Assembly (NCBI GenBank): GCA_964551315.1
Contig: CAZKCM010000010.1
Span: 26,371-90,370, forward strand
Length of the DNA: 64,000 nt
Origin: Virgifigura sp964551315
GTDB lineage: Bacteria; Pseudomonadota; Alphaproteobacteria; Dongiales; Dongiaceae
Direction of reading: 5' to 3'
The position numbers and the translations under genes are program-made. Of the stretch, positions 8,537 to 18,568 are shown piece after piece. The notes below the pieces were generated by a model. The model saw only the letters and a list, made by a program, of their open reading frames with translations, made no database searches and had not been told where the DNA came from. Each line of letters begins with the position of its first letter. The first letter of the stretch is position 1.

Positions 8537-9772
8537 TCAATCGGCGCCGGCCAACGCCGCGCTGCCGCGCCCGGGTCGCGTCTCGCGGATGGAGAAGGCG
8601 AGCAGCCCGGCGACGAGCGCGAGGGCGATCGAGGCGGCCCAGACCCAGTAGTATCGGGCGAAGAGGTCGAACAGATAGCCCGCCAGGAAGGCCCCGACGG
8701 CCGCGCCGAGCGAATGGCCCGCCGACAGCAGACCCATGGTCAGGCCCATGACGCGCAGGCCGAGATGGCTGGCCACGAGACTGGCGGTCGGCGGCACCGT
8801 CGAATAGTCGAACAGCCCAAAGGCGATCGCGAAGACGAACAGCAGCGACAGGTCGTTGGCCGCGAGAATCAGCAGGATGAAGGACAGCCCGCGCATCACG
8901 TAAATGCCGCCGAGCAGGAACGGCCGGTTCATGCGGTCGGTGAAATAGCCGGCCAGCACCATTCCCCCGAGATTGAAGGCCGACAGCACGCCGTAGGCGG
9001 TTGCGCTCTGCAGCGGCGGGAAGCCGCAGGCCGCGGCGTAGGGCAGAAGGTGCGTCTCGATCACCCCGGCGGTGGTGAATCCGCAGATCGTGAAGCTCCA
9101 GAACAGCAGATGGAACACCGGACTGCGCCAAAGCAGCGCAAGGCGCGCCCCGAGCGATTCCGTCGCCGGCCGCTCTTTCGCCGAGGTACCGTTGCGGTGC
9201 CGTCGGATCAGCACCAGCACCAGGGGGATCAGCGCCAGGCTGGCGAGGCCCAGCGTCAGGTAGCTCCAGCGCCAGCTCGTCGTCGCGAGCACGCTGGCCA
9301 GCATGGGAATGACGAGGAGCTGGCCGGCCGTCGATCCCGCCGTCGCGACGCCGACCGCGAGACCGCGGTTCCGCTCGAACTGCAGGCTGACGATCGTCGA
9401 CACGACGTGGGTCGCCGCGATGCCGAAGCCGAGGCCGGCGACCAGGCTGAAGGCGAGGAGGAACTGCCACGACGCCGAAACGCCCGCCGTCAGCACCATG
9501 CCGATCCCGACAAAGGCGAGACCGGCCGACAGCAGCGCGCGCGGCCCGAACCGGTCGACGAGGTTGCCGGACACCGGCGCGGCCGCGGCCATCAGCACGA
9601 GTGCCACGGCCCCGCCCGCGGAGACGAAGCTGCGCGACCAGCCGAGATCGGCCTCGACATAGGGCATCGCCAGTCCGAGGACCGAGCGCGCCGAGAAGGA
9701 CAGGCTCAGCGCGACGAAGCAGACCGCGACGACGAGCCAGCCGTAGAGCTGGGACCGGGGCATGGACACCAA
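8537..9772 (-). CDS. MFS transporter
   Basis: 411 aa with about 12 membrane helices split by a central basic loop (IRRHRNGTSAKERP). The first cytoplasmic loop carries the MFS-type segment NLVDRFGPRALLSAG. The overall pattern resembles the monocarboxylate/oxalate-formate antiporter branch, but the substrate cannot be read from sequence. The 247 bp downstream up to pepA show no gene. The ATG is 76 bp from the transposase start, divergent. Confidence 0.88.
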   Translation of the reverse strand: MVSMPRSQLYGWLVVAVCFVALSLSFSARSVLGLAMPYVEADLGWSRSFVSAGGAVALVLMAAAAPVSGNLVDRFGPRALLSAGLAFVGIGMVLTAGVSASWQFLLAFSLVAGLGFGIAATHVVSTIVSLQFERNRGLAVGVATAGSTAGQLLVIPMLASVLATTSWRWSYLTLGLASLALIPLVLVLIRRHRNGTSAKERPATESLGARLALLWRSPVFHLLFWSFTICGFTTAGVIETHLLPYAAACGFPPLQSATAYGVLSAFNLGGMVLAGYFTDRMNRPFLLGGIYVMRGLSFILLILAANDLSLLFVFAIAFGLFDYSTVPPTASLVASHLGLRVMGLTMGLLSAGHSLGAAVGAFLAGYLFDLFARYYWVWAASIALALVAGLLAFSIRETRPGRGSAALAGAD

Positions 9773-9847
9773 TTATTGGCAACCGGGCGCGCCCCGCAAT
9801 TGCAATATTGTATGGATACATGACGCGCGCGGTGGCACAGTCATGGC

Positions 9848-10575
9848 ATGAACGACGCTGCACCCCCGCCCCGCCGCCGGTCGATGCGATTGCCCCATTA
9901 CGATTACGCCACGCCGGGAGCGTATTTCGTGACCGTGTGCGTACAGGAACGGGCGTATTTGTTCGGCGAAATCATCGACGGGGAAATGCGGTTGAACGGA
10001 TTCGGCGGAATTGTTCAAGCGTGTTGGGAGGAATTGCCGCGGCATTACCGGCACATCGAAATGGATGCGTTCGTGGTGATGCCGAACCACGTGCATGGAA
10101 TCATCGTGCTGACGGACGTAGGGGCGGGTTTGAAACCCGCCCCTACCGCGTGTGGTGCGAAACACGGCCTGCCNNNNNNNNNNNNNNNNNNNNNNNNNNN
10201 NNNNNNNNNNNNNNNNNNNNNNNNNNNNNNNNNNNNNNNNNNNNNNNNNNNNNNNNNNNNNNNNNNNNNNNNNTAGGGGCGGGTTTGAAACCCGCCCCTA
10301 CCGCGTGTGGTGCGAAACACGGCCTGCCGGAGATCGTCCGCGCGTTCAAGACTTTCTCGTCGCGCGGCATCAACGCGGAAAGGGCGACGCCGGGCTACCC
10401 CGTATGGCAGCGCAGCTATTACGAACGCGTGATACGCAACGACCGGGAGCTGCAGGCCATTCGCCAATATATCGCCGACAATCCGCTCCGCTGGACGCTC
10501 GATCGCGAAAACCCCGCCAACAACGGGGACAATCCCTGGCGCCCCCTCACCCCAACGCCCCGACCGTGTGGATGA
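9848..10575 (+). CDS. rayT: REP-associated tyrosine transposase (RAYT), interrupted by an artefactual N run
   Basis: IS200/Y1-family HUH enzyme. The start (RRSMRLPHYDYATPGAYFVT) and the HUH motif VMPNHVHGIIVL are left of the Ns. The Tyr region (VWQRSYYERVIRNDRELQAI) and the tail YIADNPLRW are right of them. Merging the duplicated 55 bases at the gap gives one 573-nt frame of 190 aa. The variable linker after the HUH motif contains 17 residues (GAGLKPAPTACGAKHGL) encoded by a REP palindrome. RAYTs act on REP elements, so this gene carries its own probable substrate. The last 29 bases overlap the convergent ppc 3' end. Confidence 0.88.
10118..10146. repeat. REP palindrome inside the transposase gene
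   Basis: A perfect palindrome of two 14-base arms around a single G, in frame within the RAYT coding sequence and encoding GAGLKPAPT on the plus strand. The same core occurs at 2822-2846. A second copy at 10274 onwards is the duplicated contig end. Confidence 0.85.
10174..10273. other. Assembly gap (100 N) that is really a 55-bp overlap
   Basis: The 55 bases before the run (10119-10173) are identical to the 55 bases after it (10274-10328). Collapsing them restores the RAYT frame exactly. This is an unresolved contig overlap, not missing DNA. Confidence 0.9.
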
Positions 10576-13500
10576 TGCCGGCGCCGGCGCGGCGGACCAG
10601 CTCGTAAAGCCGGGCCATCGGCTGGAAGATGCGGGCGTGCTCCTGCTCGTAGGACTGGTTCTCGTCGCTGCGGTAGGTGGCCGGCTCGCCGAAATCGTCG
10701 GCGTCGTCGGGGCTGTCCACCTTCGGGAAGATCGTCGACAGCATCCGGACGGCCGTCTCGATGTCGAGGTGCAGGATCCGGCCGATCAGCTGTTCGTGGG
10801 TGATCCCGTGCTGATCGCTGAAGTCCGGGATCTGCGTCGCCAGCAGGAAGATGCGCTGGATCAGCGCGATGCGCAGCGCATGCAGCAGGTGCAAGTTGTG
10901 GCGCGCGTCCCGGCCGATGCCCACCGCACCTCGTTCCGTGGTCGCGGATTCCGCGTAGCAGGCGGCGATCTCCGCCCGAAGGTCGAGGCAGTCCTTCTGC
11001 AGGATGCGGTAGATCTTCACCAGTCTCTCGTGATTGCCGGCCTCTTCCAGATACTCGGAGACGCGCCGCAACGCCTCGACCCGGCCGGCGCCGGACTCGT
11101 GCGCCGCCTGCTGCAGCCAGAGGCCGGGGTCGAGGACGTCGATGTAGGCCTTCAGCACGTCGAGGTCGCTGAACTCGAGCGCCCACTCGACCATGCCGAA
11201 GAGGCGCCGGAAGCGCGGCGACTCGCGGTAGAGCCTCTGGAACCGCTCCGGGTCCTTCTTCATGGCCTGCCCGACGCCGCCGATGGTGTTTGCCAGCATG
11301 CCGAGCTGCTGCAGGATGCTGTTGTGCGGGATCGCCCGGAGCTGCGAGGGATGGGCAAGATCGATCCGCGCGCCGCCGCCGTCGTGCTCGCGCCGGAGCG
11401 CGCGTGACCCGGCCGGATAGAGCATGTTCGTGCCGAAGGCGTCGAGGAGAGCGGCGTAGTTCGGGTCGGCCATCACCCGGTCGTTGAACTGGCGAATCGT
11501 GATGAAGAACTCCGCCAGGTAATCGACGTCGGTGTAGAACGGATCCTCCTCCGGCTCCGTCGGGCCCTCGAGCGCGAAGTCGAGAATGCCGCACACTGTG
11601 GTGAAAGCGATCGCCGGGGTGATGAACGGGATGTAGCCGTCGCCGCCCTGGAAGCTCACCTCCTCCTTGCAGATGACGCCCTGCCGCTCGAACTGGCGGC
11701 GACTGGCCGGCGAAGCGACGTAGCTCAGCCGGTCGGCGAAGCTGGAGGGATGCGCGCCGCGGCCGATCGATTCGCCGTGGGTGTCGAATATGACGAGCTG
11801 GACGTCGCCGAAGCCGCGCTCGACCAGGAGCGAACCCAGCTTCATCCGCAGCCGCTCGACGGCGACCGCCGCGGCCGTCTGGCCGAGATAGCGGCCGGCG
11901 TCGGAGAAGCCGGTCTGGATGCAGAGCCGGCCGCGCTTGCGCAGATAGGCGCCGTAATGCGGGTTCTGCAGGCATTCGTCGATGACCGCGGCACCGCGCT
12001 CGAACCCCCTCGTGGTCTCGAACAGCGGCGAGATGTCTACCTTGTCCTCGACCCCGAACAGCCGCGCGTAGTAGAGCGCCGTCAGCAGCGTGAAGGAGGT
12101 CTCGCACTCGGCGATGAGGAAGCGAACCGGCGTCGTCGCGTCGACATATTTCAGCATCTGGGCGACGAGCATGAAGAGGCGCTTCGCCGACGCCTTCTCG
12201 GCCAGGATCGAGCCGAAGTTTATCTGCACCGGCCGAACGCTGCCGATCAGCTGCGTGACGGCGTGGAGGTAGGACCGACGGTGGCTGGGGTCGTCGGGGG
12301 CCGCCTCCATGCCGATCGTCCTGCGAATGGCGTTGTGGAGCTGCTGCGCGTTGAGCCGGACATGGGTGTGAGCCATGCCCAGCCCGTGGTTGGCGATTTC
12401 CGCCCGCAGGATGCAGAGGGTGCGCTTGGCCGCCGGCTCCGCGCTCAACGTCACTGCGCGGTCGATCAGGTCGAGAAGCCGGCATGAGTCGATCAGCCGC
12501 AGGGCGCGACCGTCATGCATGCGCTTGGCGATCCGGCGCACCTGCTCGGGCCAGGACGCCCGGTCGGCCGTGTCCGGGGACTGGCCCGGCCCGCCACCCT
12601 GGAACACCTCGATCTCGTCGCCGACCTCCTTGATCGCCAGCGCCAGCCGCGACTCGACGAGCTCCAGCGTGTGGCGCAGGTCGGTTGCCTCGTCGGAGAG
12701 GGCGAAGCGCAGGCGGACGTCGCGCACCGTCTCGCGGTAGTGCGTAAGCTGCAGGACCTGCAGACGCATGCGCTTGAACAGGCTGTCGCTCCACTTGATG
12801 TCGGAACGTCCGTCCAGGTCGTATCCGACCCAGCTCGCCACCGTCAGCAGCTTCGGCGACAGTGCGGTCCATTCCTCCGGATAGAGCTCCTCCGCCACTT
12901 CGAAGACGATCTCGTAGACCCGGCGCAAGGCCGCCTGGATGTTGGCGATCGCCTCGATCGACAGATTGTGCTCGGTCAGGAGGTCGAGCGTTCGCTCCGG
13001 CCGGTGCTCCGACTGGATGACCCGTTCGAACAGCGCGCGGCGCTGCTCGGGCGCGAGCGGCGCGCCGTCGGCGCCCCGCCCCATCGCGAGCTCGGCAAGC
13101 ATCCGCATCAGCCCGGCCGACAGGCTGAAGGTCGGGTGGGCGGTGACGACGATCCCGAACAGCTCGCGCTCGACCGCCGCCCGGAACGCCGCGAAGGGCC
13201 GCGGTTCCGTTCCCTTGCGCTTCATGCCTCTGCCGTTCTCGTCGCCGAGCGCGAGCCGGCGCACCAGCGTCCGGATCCGCGCCGCGCAGGCCTCCGGGTC
13301 CCGCTCGCCGAGATAATTGCCCAGGCGCTCGGCGCGGGCGAAGAAGGCGATCGCCGTCAGCCGCTGGATCACCTGCTCGACGGCGGCGTAGGTGAGTTCC
13401 CCCGATTCGAGCCGCCGCACCACGTCCAGCGCCAGGAGCTGGATCGGGTTGCTCAGCGGGTCGCGTTCGGTCTGCTGCTTGAACGCGACCAGCGCATCGG

Positions 13501-13684
13501 CAAGCTGGCGGTGCAACGCCGCGTGCTCGGTGTCGGCGCGGTCGGGAAAGCAGGCGACCGGCGCCGGTAGCAGCGGCCGGTCACCGGCGGCGAGCAAGGC
13601 CCCGTAATCGGTTTCGCCACCGGCGGCGGTTCGCTGAATGGCGGCGGGTTCGGCTCGATCTTGCCGGGCGGCGCGCCGTGGCAT
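10547..13684 (-). CDS. ppc: Phosphoenolpyruvate carboxylase, divergent type
   Basis: 1045 aa, longer than the ~900 of typical PEPC. The ATG at 13684 has AGGAGGGG upstream. PEPC landmarks are the catalytic-histidine segment VVTAHPTF (residues 180-186), GFSDAGRYLG (about 592-601), the GSR of YPAGSRALRRE, and QLRAIP (about 781-786). The usual glycine-rich loop FHGRGGSxGRGG is changed to FDTHGESIGRGAH, two residues shorter and without the first arginine, though the second GRG is kept. It lies 73 bp downstream of a SucCD/MtkAB pair, the order of serine-cycle mtkA-mtkB-ppc, suggesting oxaloacetate formation in C1 assimilation. The family is sure; the activity is slightly less so. Confidence 0.85.
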   Translation of the reverse strand: MPRRAARQDRAEPAAIQRTAAGGETDYGALLAAGDRPLLPAPVACFPDRADTEHAALHRQLADALVAFKQQTERDPLSNPIQLLALDVVRRLESGELTYAAVEQVIQRLTAIAFFARAERLGNYLGERDPEACAARIRTLVRRLALGDENGRGMKRKGTEPRPFAAFRAAVERELFGIVVTAHPTFSLSAGLMRMLAELAMGRGADGAPLAPEQRRALFERVIQSEHRPERTLDLLTEHNLSIEAIANIQAALRRVYEIVFEVAEELYPEEWTALSPKLLTVASWVGYDLDGRSDIKWSDSLFKRMRLQVLQLTHYRETVRDVRLRFALSDEATDLRHTLELVESRLALAIKEVGDEIEVFQGGGPGQSPDTADRASWPEQVRRIAKRMHDGRALRLIDSCRLLDLIDRAVTLSAEPAAKRTLCILRAEIANHGLGMAHTHVRLNAQQLHNAIRRTIGMEAAPDDPSHRRSYLHAVTQLIGSVRPVQINFGSILAEKASAKRLFMLVAQMLKYVDATTPVRFLIAECETSFTLLTALYYARLFGVEDKVDISPLFETTRGFERGAAVIDECLQNPHYGAYLRKRGRLCIQTGFSDAGRYLGQTAAAVAVERLRMKLGSLLVERGFGDVQLVIFDTHGESIGRGAHPSSFADRLSYVASPASRRQFERQGVICKEEVSFQGGDGYIPFITPAIAFTTVCGILDFALEGPTEPEEDPFYTDVDYLAEFFITIRQFNDRVMADPNYAALLDAFGTNMLYPAGSRALRREHDGGGARIDLAHPSQLRAIPHNSILQQLGMLANTIGGVGQAMKKDPERFQRLYRESPRFRRLFGMVEWALEFSDLDVLKAYIDVLDPGLWLQQAAHESGAGRVEALRRVSEYLEEAGNHERLVKIYRILQKDCLDLRAEIAACYAESATTERGAVGIGRDARHNLHLLHALRIALIQRIFLLATQIPDFSDQHGITHEQLIGRILHLDIETAVRMLSTIFPKVDSPDDADDFGEPATYRSDENQSYEQEHARIFQPMARLYELVRRAGAGIIHTVGALG

Positions 13685-13757
13685 GGCGTTTCCCCTCCTT
13701 TCCGGTGATGGTCCCTGCGGGTCCTCTGTTTGACGGTCCTGGCGAGCGCGTCCGGGC

Positions 13758-14632
<875 letters not shown>

Positions 14633-14633
<1 letters not shown>

Positions 14634-15844
14634 TACACGGTCTCCCGAACACGCGTGGCCGGAGCCGGCGCGGCGGGCTTGGCGGCGCGCACGGCCTGGA
14701 CGATCTTCTGCGCGGCGTCGGCCAGAGTCGTCGCGGTCACGATCGGCACGGAGGACTCGGACAGGATCTGCCGCCCGAGCTCGACGTTGGTGCCCTCGAG
14801 GCGGACGACCAGCGGCTTGTCGAACCCGACCTCGCGCGCCGCCTCGACGATGCCCTCGGCGATGGCGTTGCACCGCATCATCCCGCCGAAGACGTTGACC
14901 AGGATGCCGCGCACCGAGGGGTCGGAGGCAAGGAGCCGGAAGGCGGTGGCGACCCGCTCCTTGGTGGCCGCGCCGGCGATGTCCATGAAGTTCGCCGGTT
15001 CGCCGCCATAAAGCTTGATGATGTCCATGGTCGCCATGGCGAGACCGGCACCGTTCACCATGCAGCCGATGTCGCCGTCCAGCTTGACGTAGTTGAGGCC
15101 GTGACTTGCGGCCTCGACCTCCCGCGGATTGGCTTCGTCGTCGTCGCGCAGCGCCTCGATGTCGGGGTGGCGGAACAGGGCGTTGTCGTCGAAGCTCATC
15201 TTGGCGTCGAGGGCGACGAGCTCGCCGGACCGGGTGACGACCAGCGGGTTGATTTCGACGAGATCCGCGTCGAGATCGACGAAGGCGTTGTTCAGCGCCA
15301 TCAGGAGCTTCGTCGCCGCCTGGAGCTGCTGGTCGCGCAAGCCGAGCGCGAAGGCGATGCGGCGGGCATGGAACGGCTGCAGCTCCGTGGCCGGCGGCAG
15401 AGTCAGCCGAAAGATCTTGTCCGGCGCCCGCGCCGCGACCTCCTCGATGTCGGTGCCACCTTCGGTGGAGGCGATCACCGCGACGCCGCCGGTGCGGCGG
15501 TCGATCATCATGGCAAGGTAGAGCTCGCGCGCGATGTCGCAGCCCTCCTCCACATAGACGCGCCTCACCTCCTTGCCGTCCGGGCCGGTCTGCGGCGTCA
15601 CCAGGCGCATGCCGAGCATCCGCTCGGCCGCCGTCACGACCTCGCCGACCGCGCGCACCACCTGGACGCCGCCGGCCTTGCCGCGACCGCCGGCGTGCAC
15701 CTGGGCCTTCACCACCCAGACCGGGCCGTCGAGCTCGACGGCAACGGCCAGCGCCTCTTGCGGAGTGTGGGCGACTTCGCCCTCCGGCACCGGGACACCG
15801 TAGCGGCGCAACAGCTTCTTGGCCTGGTATTCGTGGATGTTCAT
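14633..15844 (-). CDS. mtkA: CoA ligase beta subunit (malate-CoA ligase MtkA or succinyl-CoA ligase SucC)
   Basis: 403 aa ATP-grasp subunit. The start MNIHEYQAKKLLRRYGVPVP has GGAGGGAAAGCGG upstream. The ATP-grasp motifs are VVKAQVHAGGRGKAGGV and LVEINPLVVTRSGELVALDAK, followed by the ligase domain with VNGAGLAMATMDIIKLYGGEPANFMDIAG. It is the first gene of the mtkA-mtkB-ppc-like operon. Several segments (RLVTPQTGPDGKEV, LYLAMMIDRR, MSFDDNALFRHPDI) also read well against MtkA of Methylobacterium as I remember it. Specificity needs phylogeny. Confidence 0.75.
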
Positions 15845-16337
15845 CCGCTTTCCCTCCGCTTCGATCGAATCAAGCAACGACGGCTAGGACGTCCCGGACG
15901 GTCGGCGTACGGGTGGGTCCGACGGCCCGGCATCGGTACGATGCCTGGCGAGCGCCCGCGCCGCGGTGACGCGGCCGGTGTGAAGACGACGGAAAGGATC
16001 GGGCATGCCGGGTCCCCTCGCACTCAGCGCCTGTAAGTCCTTAGGACAGAGACGCCTCCGGAACCCTGTCAGAGGCCGGCAGCTTTCGGCGGCCCCCGGA
16101 ACCCTGTCAGGAGCCAGCTACCGATAAAAACTGTATGGAGCGCATCGTGGAGCCGCAACGCTCAATCGCCGCGGAACGCTAGGACCAATTGTCGCACGGC
16201 TTTGTCTCTCAAGGCGCGCGGCCGGCCCGTTCGTCGCCGCAAACCGGAACGCCTGCGAGCCCCCGTTGCGGCACCGGATGGTCCAGCTCCGAAGACCAGA
16301 ACGTCGCCCTCGTCGGCTCTCCCTCCAGCGTCGGGCC
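15845..16337. other. Intergenic region with a direct repeat
   Basis: 493 bp with no supportable gene, downstream of the Gtr cassette and upstream of mtkA. It contains a 15-bp direct repeat, CCGGAACCCTGTCAG, at 16058-16072 and 16096-16110. Both copies hold GGAAC but no CGTT at the right distance. Confidence 0.55.
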
Positions 16338-18143
16338 TCACCCGCTGCGGTCGCACCCCGTCGCGGCGTTCTGCCCTTCGGCGTTCTGCCCCTCGGGTTG
16401 AACGTTCACCCGTTCATCCCGGCGCGCCGCAGCGGGATCATGACGAAGATCCAGGACGACGAAGCTCTCGTTGCTGTAGGCGACCGGGTATGACTCGAGC
16501 GTCGACGGAAGCGGCGTCCTGAAGACGGCATAGTCCAAGCGGTGTTGCTCGGCGAGGCGTTCCAGCCGTTCCGGAGTCATGCAGGCATAGCCGCGCACCG
16601 CCTCGTCCAAGGAGCCGACATTCCGTCGGCCCGAAATGTCCTCCATCAGTCGATACCAGGCAATCAGTTCCGAGGCCAGCATCGGCGTCGACTGCCAGTC
16701 CGCTACGATGGCCCGTTGCCCCCTCAGCCGGAAACCTCCCAGATCGGGTGAGGTGAGAAACCGTGCCGAGGGCGGCGTGGTCCGCACCCAGTCATAAAGA
16801 CGTTGTTGGCCGTCCCGGCTGCTGGTCGGCAGGATCGTGGACGTCGACACCGTCATGTAGAACTGGTGACCGAGTGCGGGAAGCACGGACAGCGAGGAGA
16901 GGACGACGGCGGCCCAGAGTCGCGCCTTCGCGCGCCCCGCGATGGCACCGCCCCACGACTCCGGAAGCCGCGGCAGAAGAAGGATAAGGCCGGCGGCCAA
17001 GGCCATGACCAGGATCGCCTGGCGAGACCGTTCGTCATAGCCGAGCCCATACCAGCTCAACCAGACGACGAGGCTGGCCACAAGAACGACGACAAGAAGC
17101 TTGAGATTCCCCCGTTCCTCGGATGCCGAGTGGTCGGGCACCGTCGTCATCATGGCGTGGATCACGGCGATCTGGCTGATGATCATCCCGAAGGGCGCCA
17201 TGCGCCAGAAGAAGAGCTGGGATACCTGCGGAACGAAGACGATGGTGGTCAGGGCCGTGGCCACGGCCACGGGAGCCGTAAATCCCACGATCAGCGCCCG
17301 GACCCTTCTCTGTGCGTCGCGATGAGAAATCCACGCCGTGGCAAACAGACCGGCTGCGATCCAGAACGCATACGGCACGAAATCCTCGATGTAACTCAGC
17401 GGGATGTAATGCGCCGGGGCGCGGATGGACTGCATGATCTCGCGTGCCACGCCGGCGTCGGGCCCGACGCCGGCAGCGAGCAGTGTCGGCAGTTCGGGGA
17501 TCAGAACCACGGCGCTCGGGACAAGCTGCATCAGGCAGCGGCGAATGAAGTCCGGCCGTCCGAGCATCAGGTGGGCCAGACCGAAAGCCGGAAATCCCAG
17601 CACCAGGAAATTGATGTGGAAGTAGCCGCCGGCCGCCAGCGCCAGGCCCGATCCGAGAAACCGGTTCGAGACGAACGCGACGATCGCGACGAGCCAGAAG
17701 GAGGCGGCAACGACGGAAGGCTGCAGACCGCTGGCAAAGATGTAGCTGTCGGCGACGGTGCGTGTCCTGTCGGCGCATACCAAGGCGACCAGCAGAAGGC
17801 TTGCCGCAGCGAGGTGCGGCGTTTCGAGGCTCCTCAGAAGCGAGAACAGAAGAAAGAAGCCGAGGAGTATAAGGCCCAGATTCAGCAGCGCCGACATCCA
17901 GGGCAACGGCCCCAGAGCGTTGAGCAGAACGGCCAGATGCACGAAGTTCTCGTGATAGTGATAGGTCTCGTGCGTCAGCCAGTCCGAAGGGATGAAGGAC
18001 GGATCGATCGCCTTCATCGGCGCCAGCATGTACTGCGCCTGATTGGCGACGTTCGACCAGGAGAAGCCGAACGTAATGGCCACCAGAGCGCAGCACCCCC
18101 AGACCCAGAGCCAGGGGTGAAACAGCAGACGCGTCCAGCTCAT
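16338..18143 (-). CDS. Multi-pass membrane protein, probable Gtr-type glycosyltransferase
   Basis: 601 aa from the ATG at 18143, which shares ATGA with the gtrA stop. Around 11-12 membrane helices fill residues 1-440. A soluble C-terminal part follows, ending in a charged tail (AAARRDERVNVQPEGQ). An early periplasmic loop carries paired acidic and aromatic residues (WLTHETYHYHENF). It follows GtrB- and GtrA-like genes in the order of phage-type gtr cassettes, where the third gene is the large integral membrane transferase that adds the sugar to O-antigen or another surface polymer. This role is inferred from position and topology. Confidence 0.7.
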   Translation of the reverse strand: MSWTRLLFHPWLWVWGCCALVAITFGFSWSNVANQAQYMLAPMKAIDPSFIPSDWLTHETYHYHENFVHLAVLLNALGPLPWMSALLNLGLILLGFFLLFSLLRSLETPHLAAASLLLVALVCADRTRTVADSYIFASGLQPSVVAASFWLVAIVAFVSNRFLGSGLALAAGGYFHINFLVLGFPAFGLAHLMLGRPDFIRRCLMQLVPSAVVLIPELPTLLAAGVGPDAGVAREIMQSIRAPAHYIPLSYIEDFVPYAFWIAAGLFATAWISHRDAQRRVRALIVGFTAPVAVATALTTIVFVPQVSQLFFWRMAPFGMIISQIAVIHAMMTTVPDHSASEERGNLKLLVVVLVASLVVWLSWYGLGYDERSRQAILVMALAAGLILLLPRLPESWGGAIAGRAKARLWAAVVLSSLSVLPALGHQFYMTVSTSTILPTSSRDGQQRLYDWVRTTPPSARFLTSPDLGGFRLRGQRAIVADWQSTPMLASELIAWYRLMEDISGRRNVGSLDEAVRGYACMTPERLERLAEQHRLDYAVFRTPLPSTLESYPVAYSNESFVVLDLRHDPAAARRDERVNVQPEGQNAEGQNAATGCDRSG

Positions 18144-18568
18144 GTTCTCTGTCCAAAGACGACGCTGCGGAGCAGGCCGTAATTCGTCACCGTGACGATG
18201 CCCATCGCCACAACCCAACCCAGGACCGGTCCAAGCGCCAGCTCGTCGACAAAGACGGAAACCAGGACGACGCTCAAACCGAGAAGGACAAGCTGCACGA
18301 CCGCGAACCGCACCGCATCGGCGAGGGCGCGATTGGTCGAGCTGAACACCCACCGCCTGTTCCAGAAGAAGCTCCAGGCCATCCCGGCAAGATACGCGAC
18401 CGTCTGGGACGCTTCGGTGCGCCAGCCCTCCTCAGGGAAAACCGCGAACAAGCCCAGAAACGTGGCATAGGAAACGGCCGTGTTGCTCAGCCCGATGAGA
18501 ACGAAACGGCCGAACCGGCCGTATCTGGCGAGCCGCGGACCGCCGGCGCGTTTGACGGCTGCCCTCAC
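18140..18568 (-). CDS. gtrA: GtrA family membrane protein (probable lipid-linked sugar flippase)
   Basis: 142 aa with four membrane helices. It reads YGRFGRFVLIGLSNTAVSYATFL at the start, the family segment FFWNRRWVFSSTN in the middle, and VTNYGLLRSVVFGQRT at the end. The start is taken as the GTG in the GTGA overlap with the upstream glycosyltransferase stop. GtrA proteins are thought to flip undecaprenyl-phosphate-linked glucose across the inner membrane. It sits between the GtrB-type enzyme and the large membrane protein with overlaps on both sides. Confidence 0.88.
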   Translation of the reverse strand: MRAAVKRAGGPRLARYGRFGRFVLIGLSNTAVSYATFLGLFAVFPEEGWRTEASQTVAYLAGMAWSFFWNRRWVFSSTNRALADAVRFAVVQLVLLGLSVVLVSVFVDELALGPVLGWVVAMGIVTVTNYGLLRSVVFGQRT

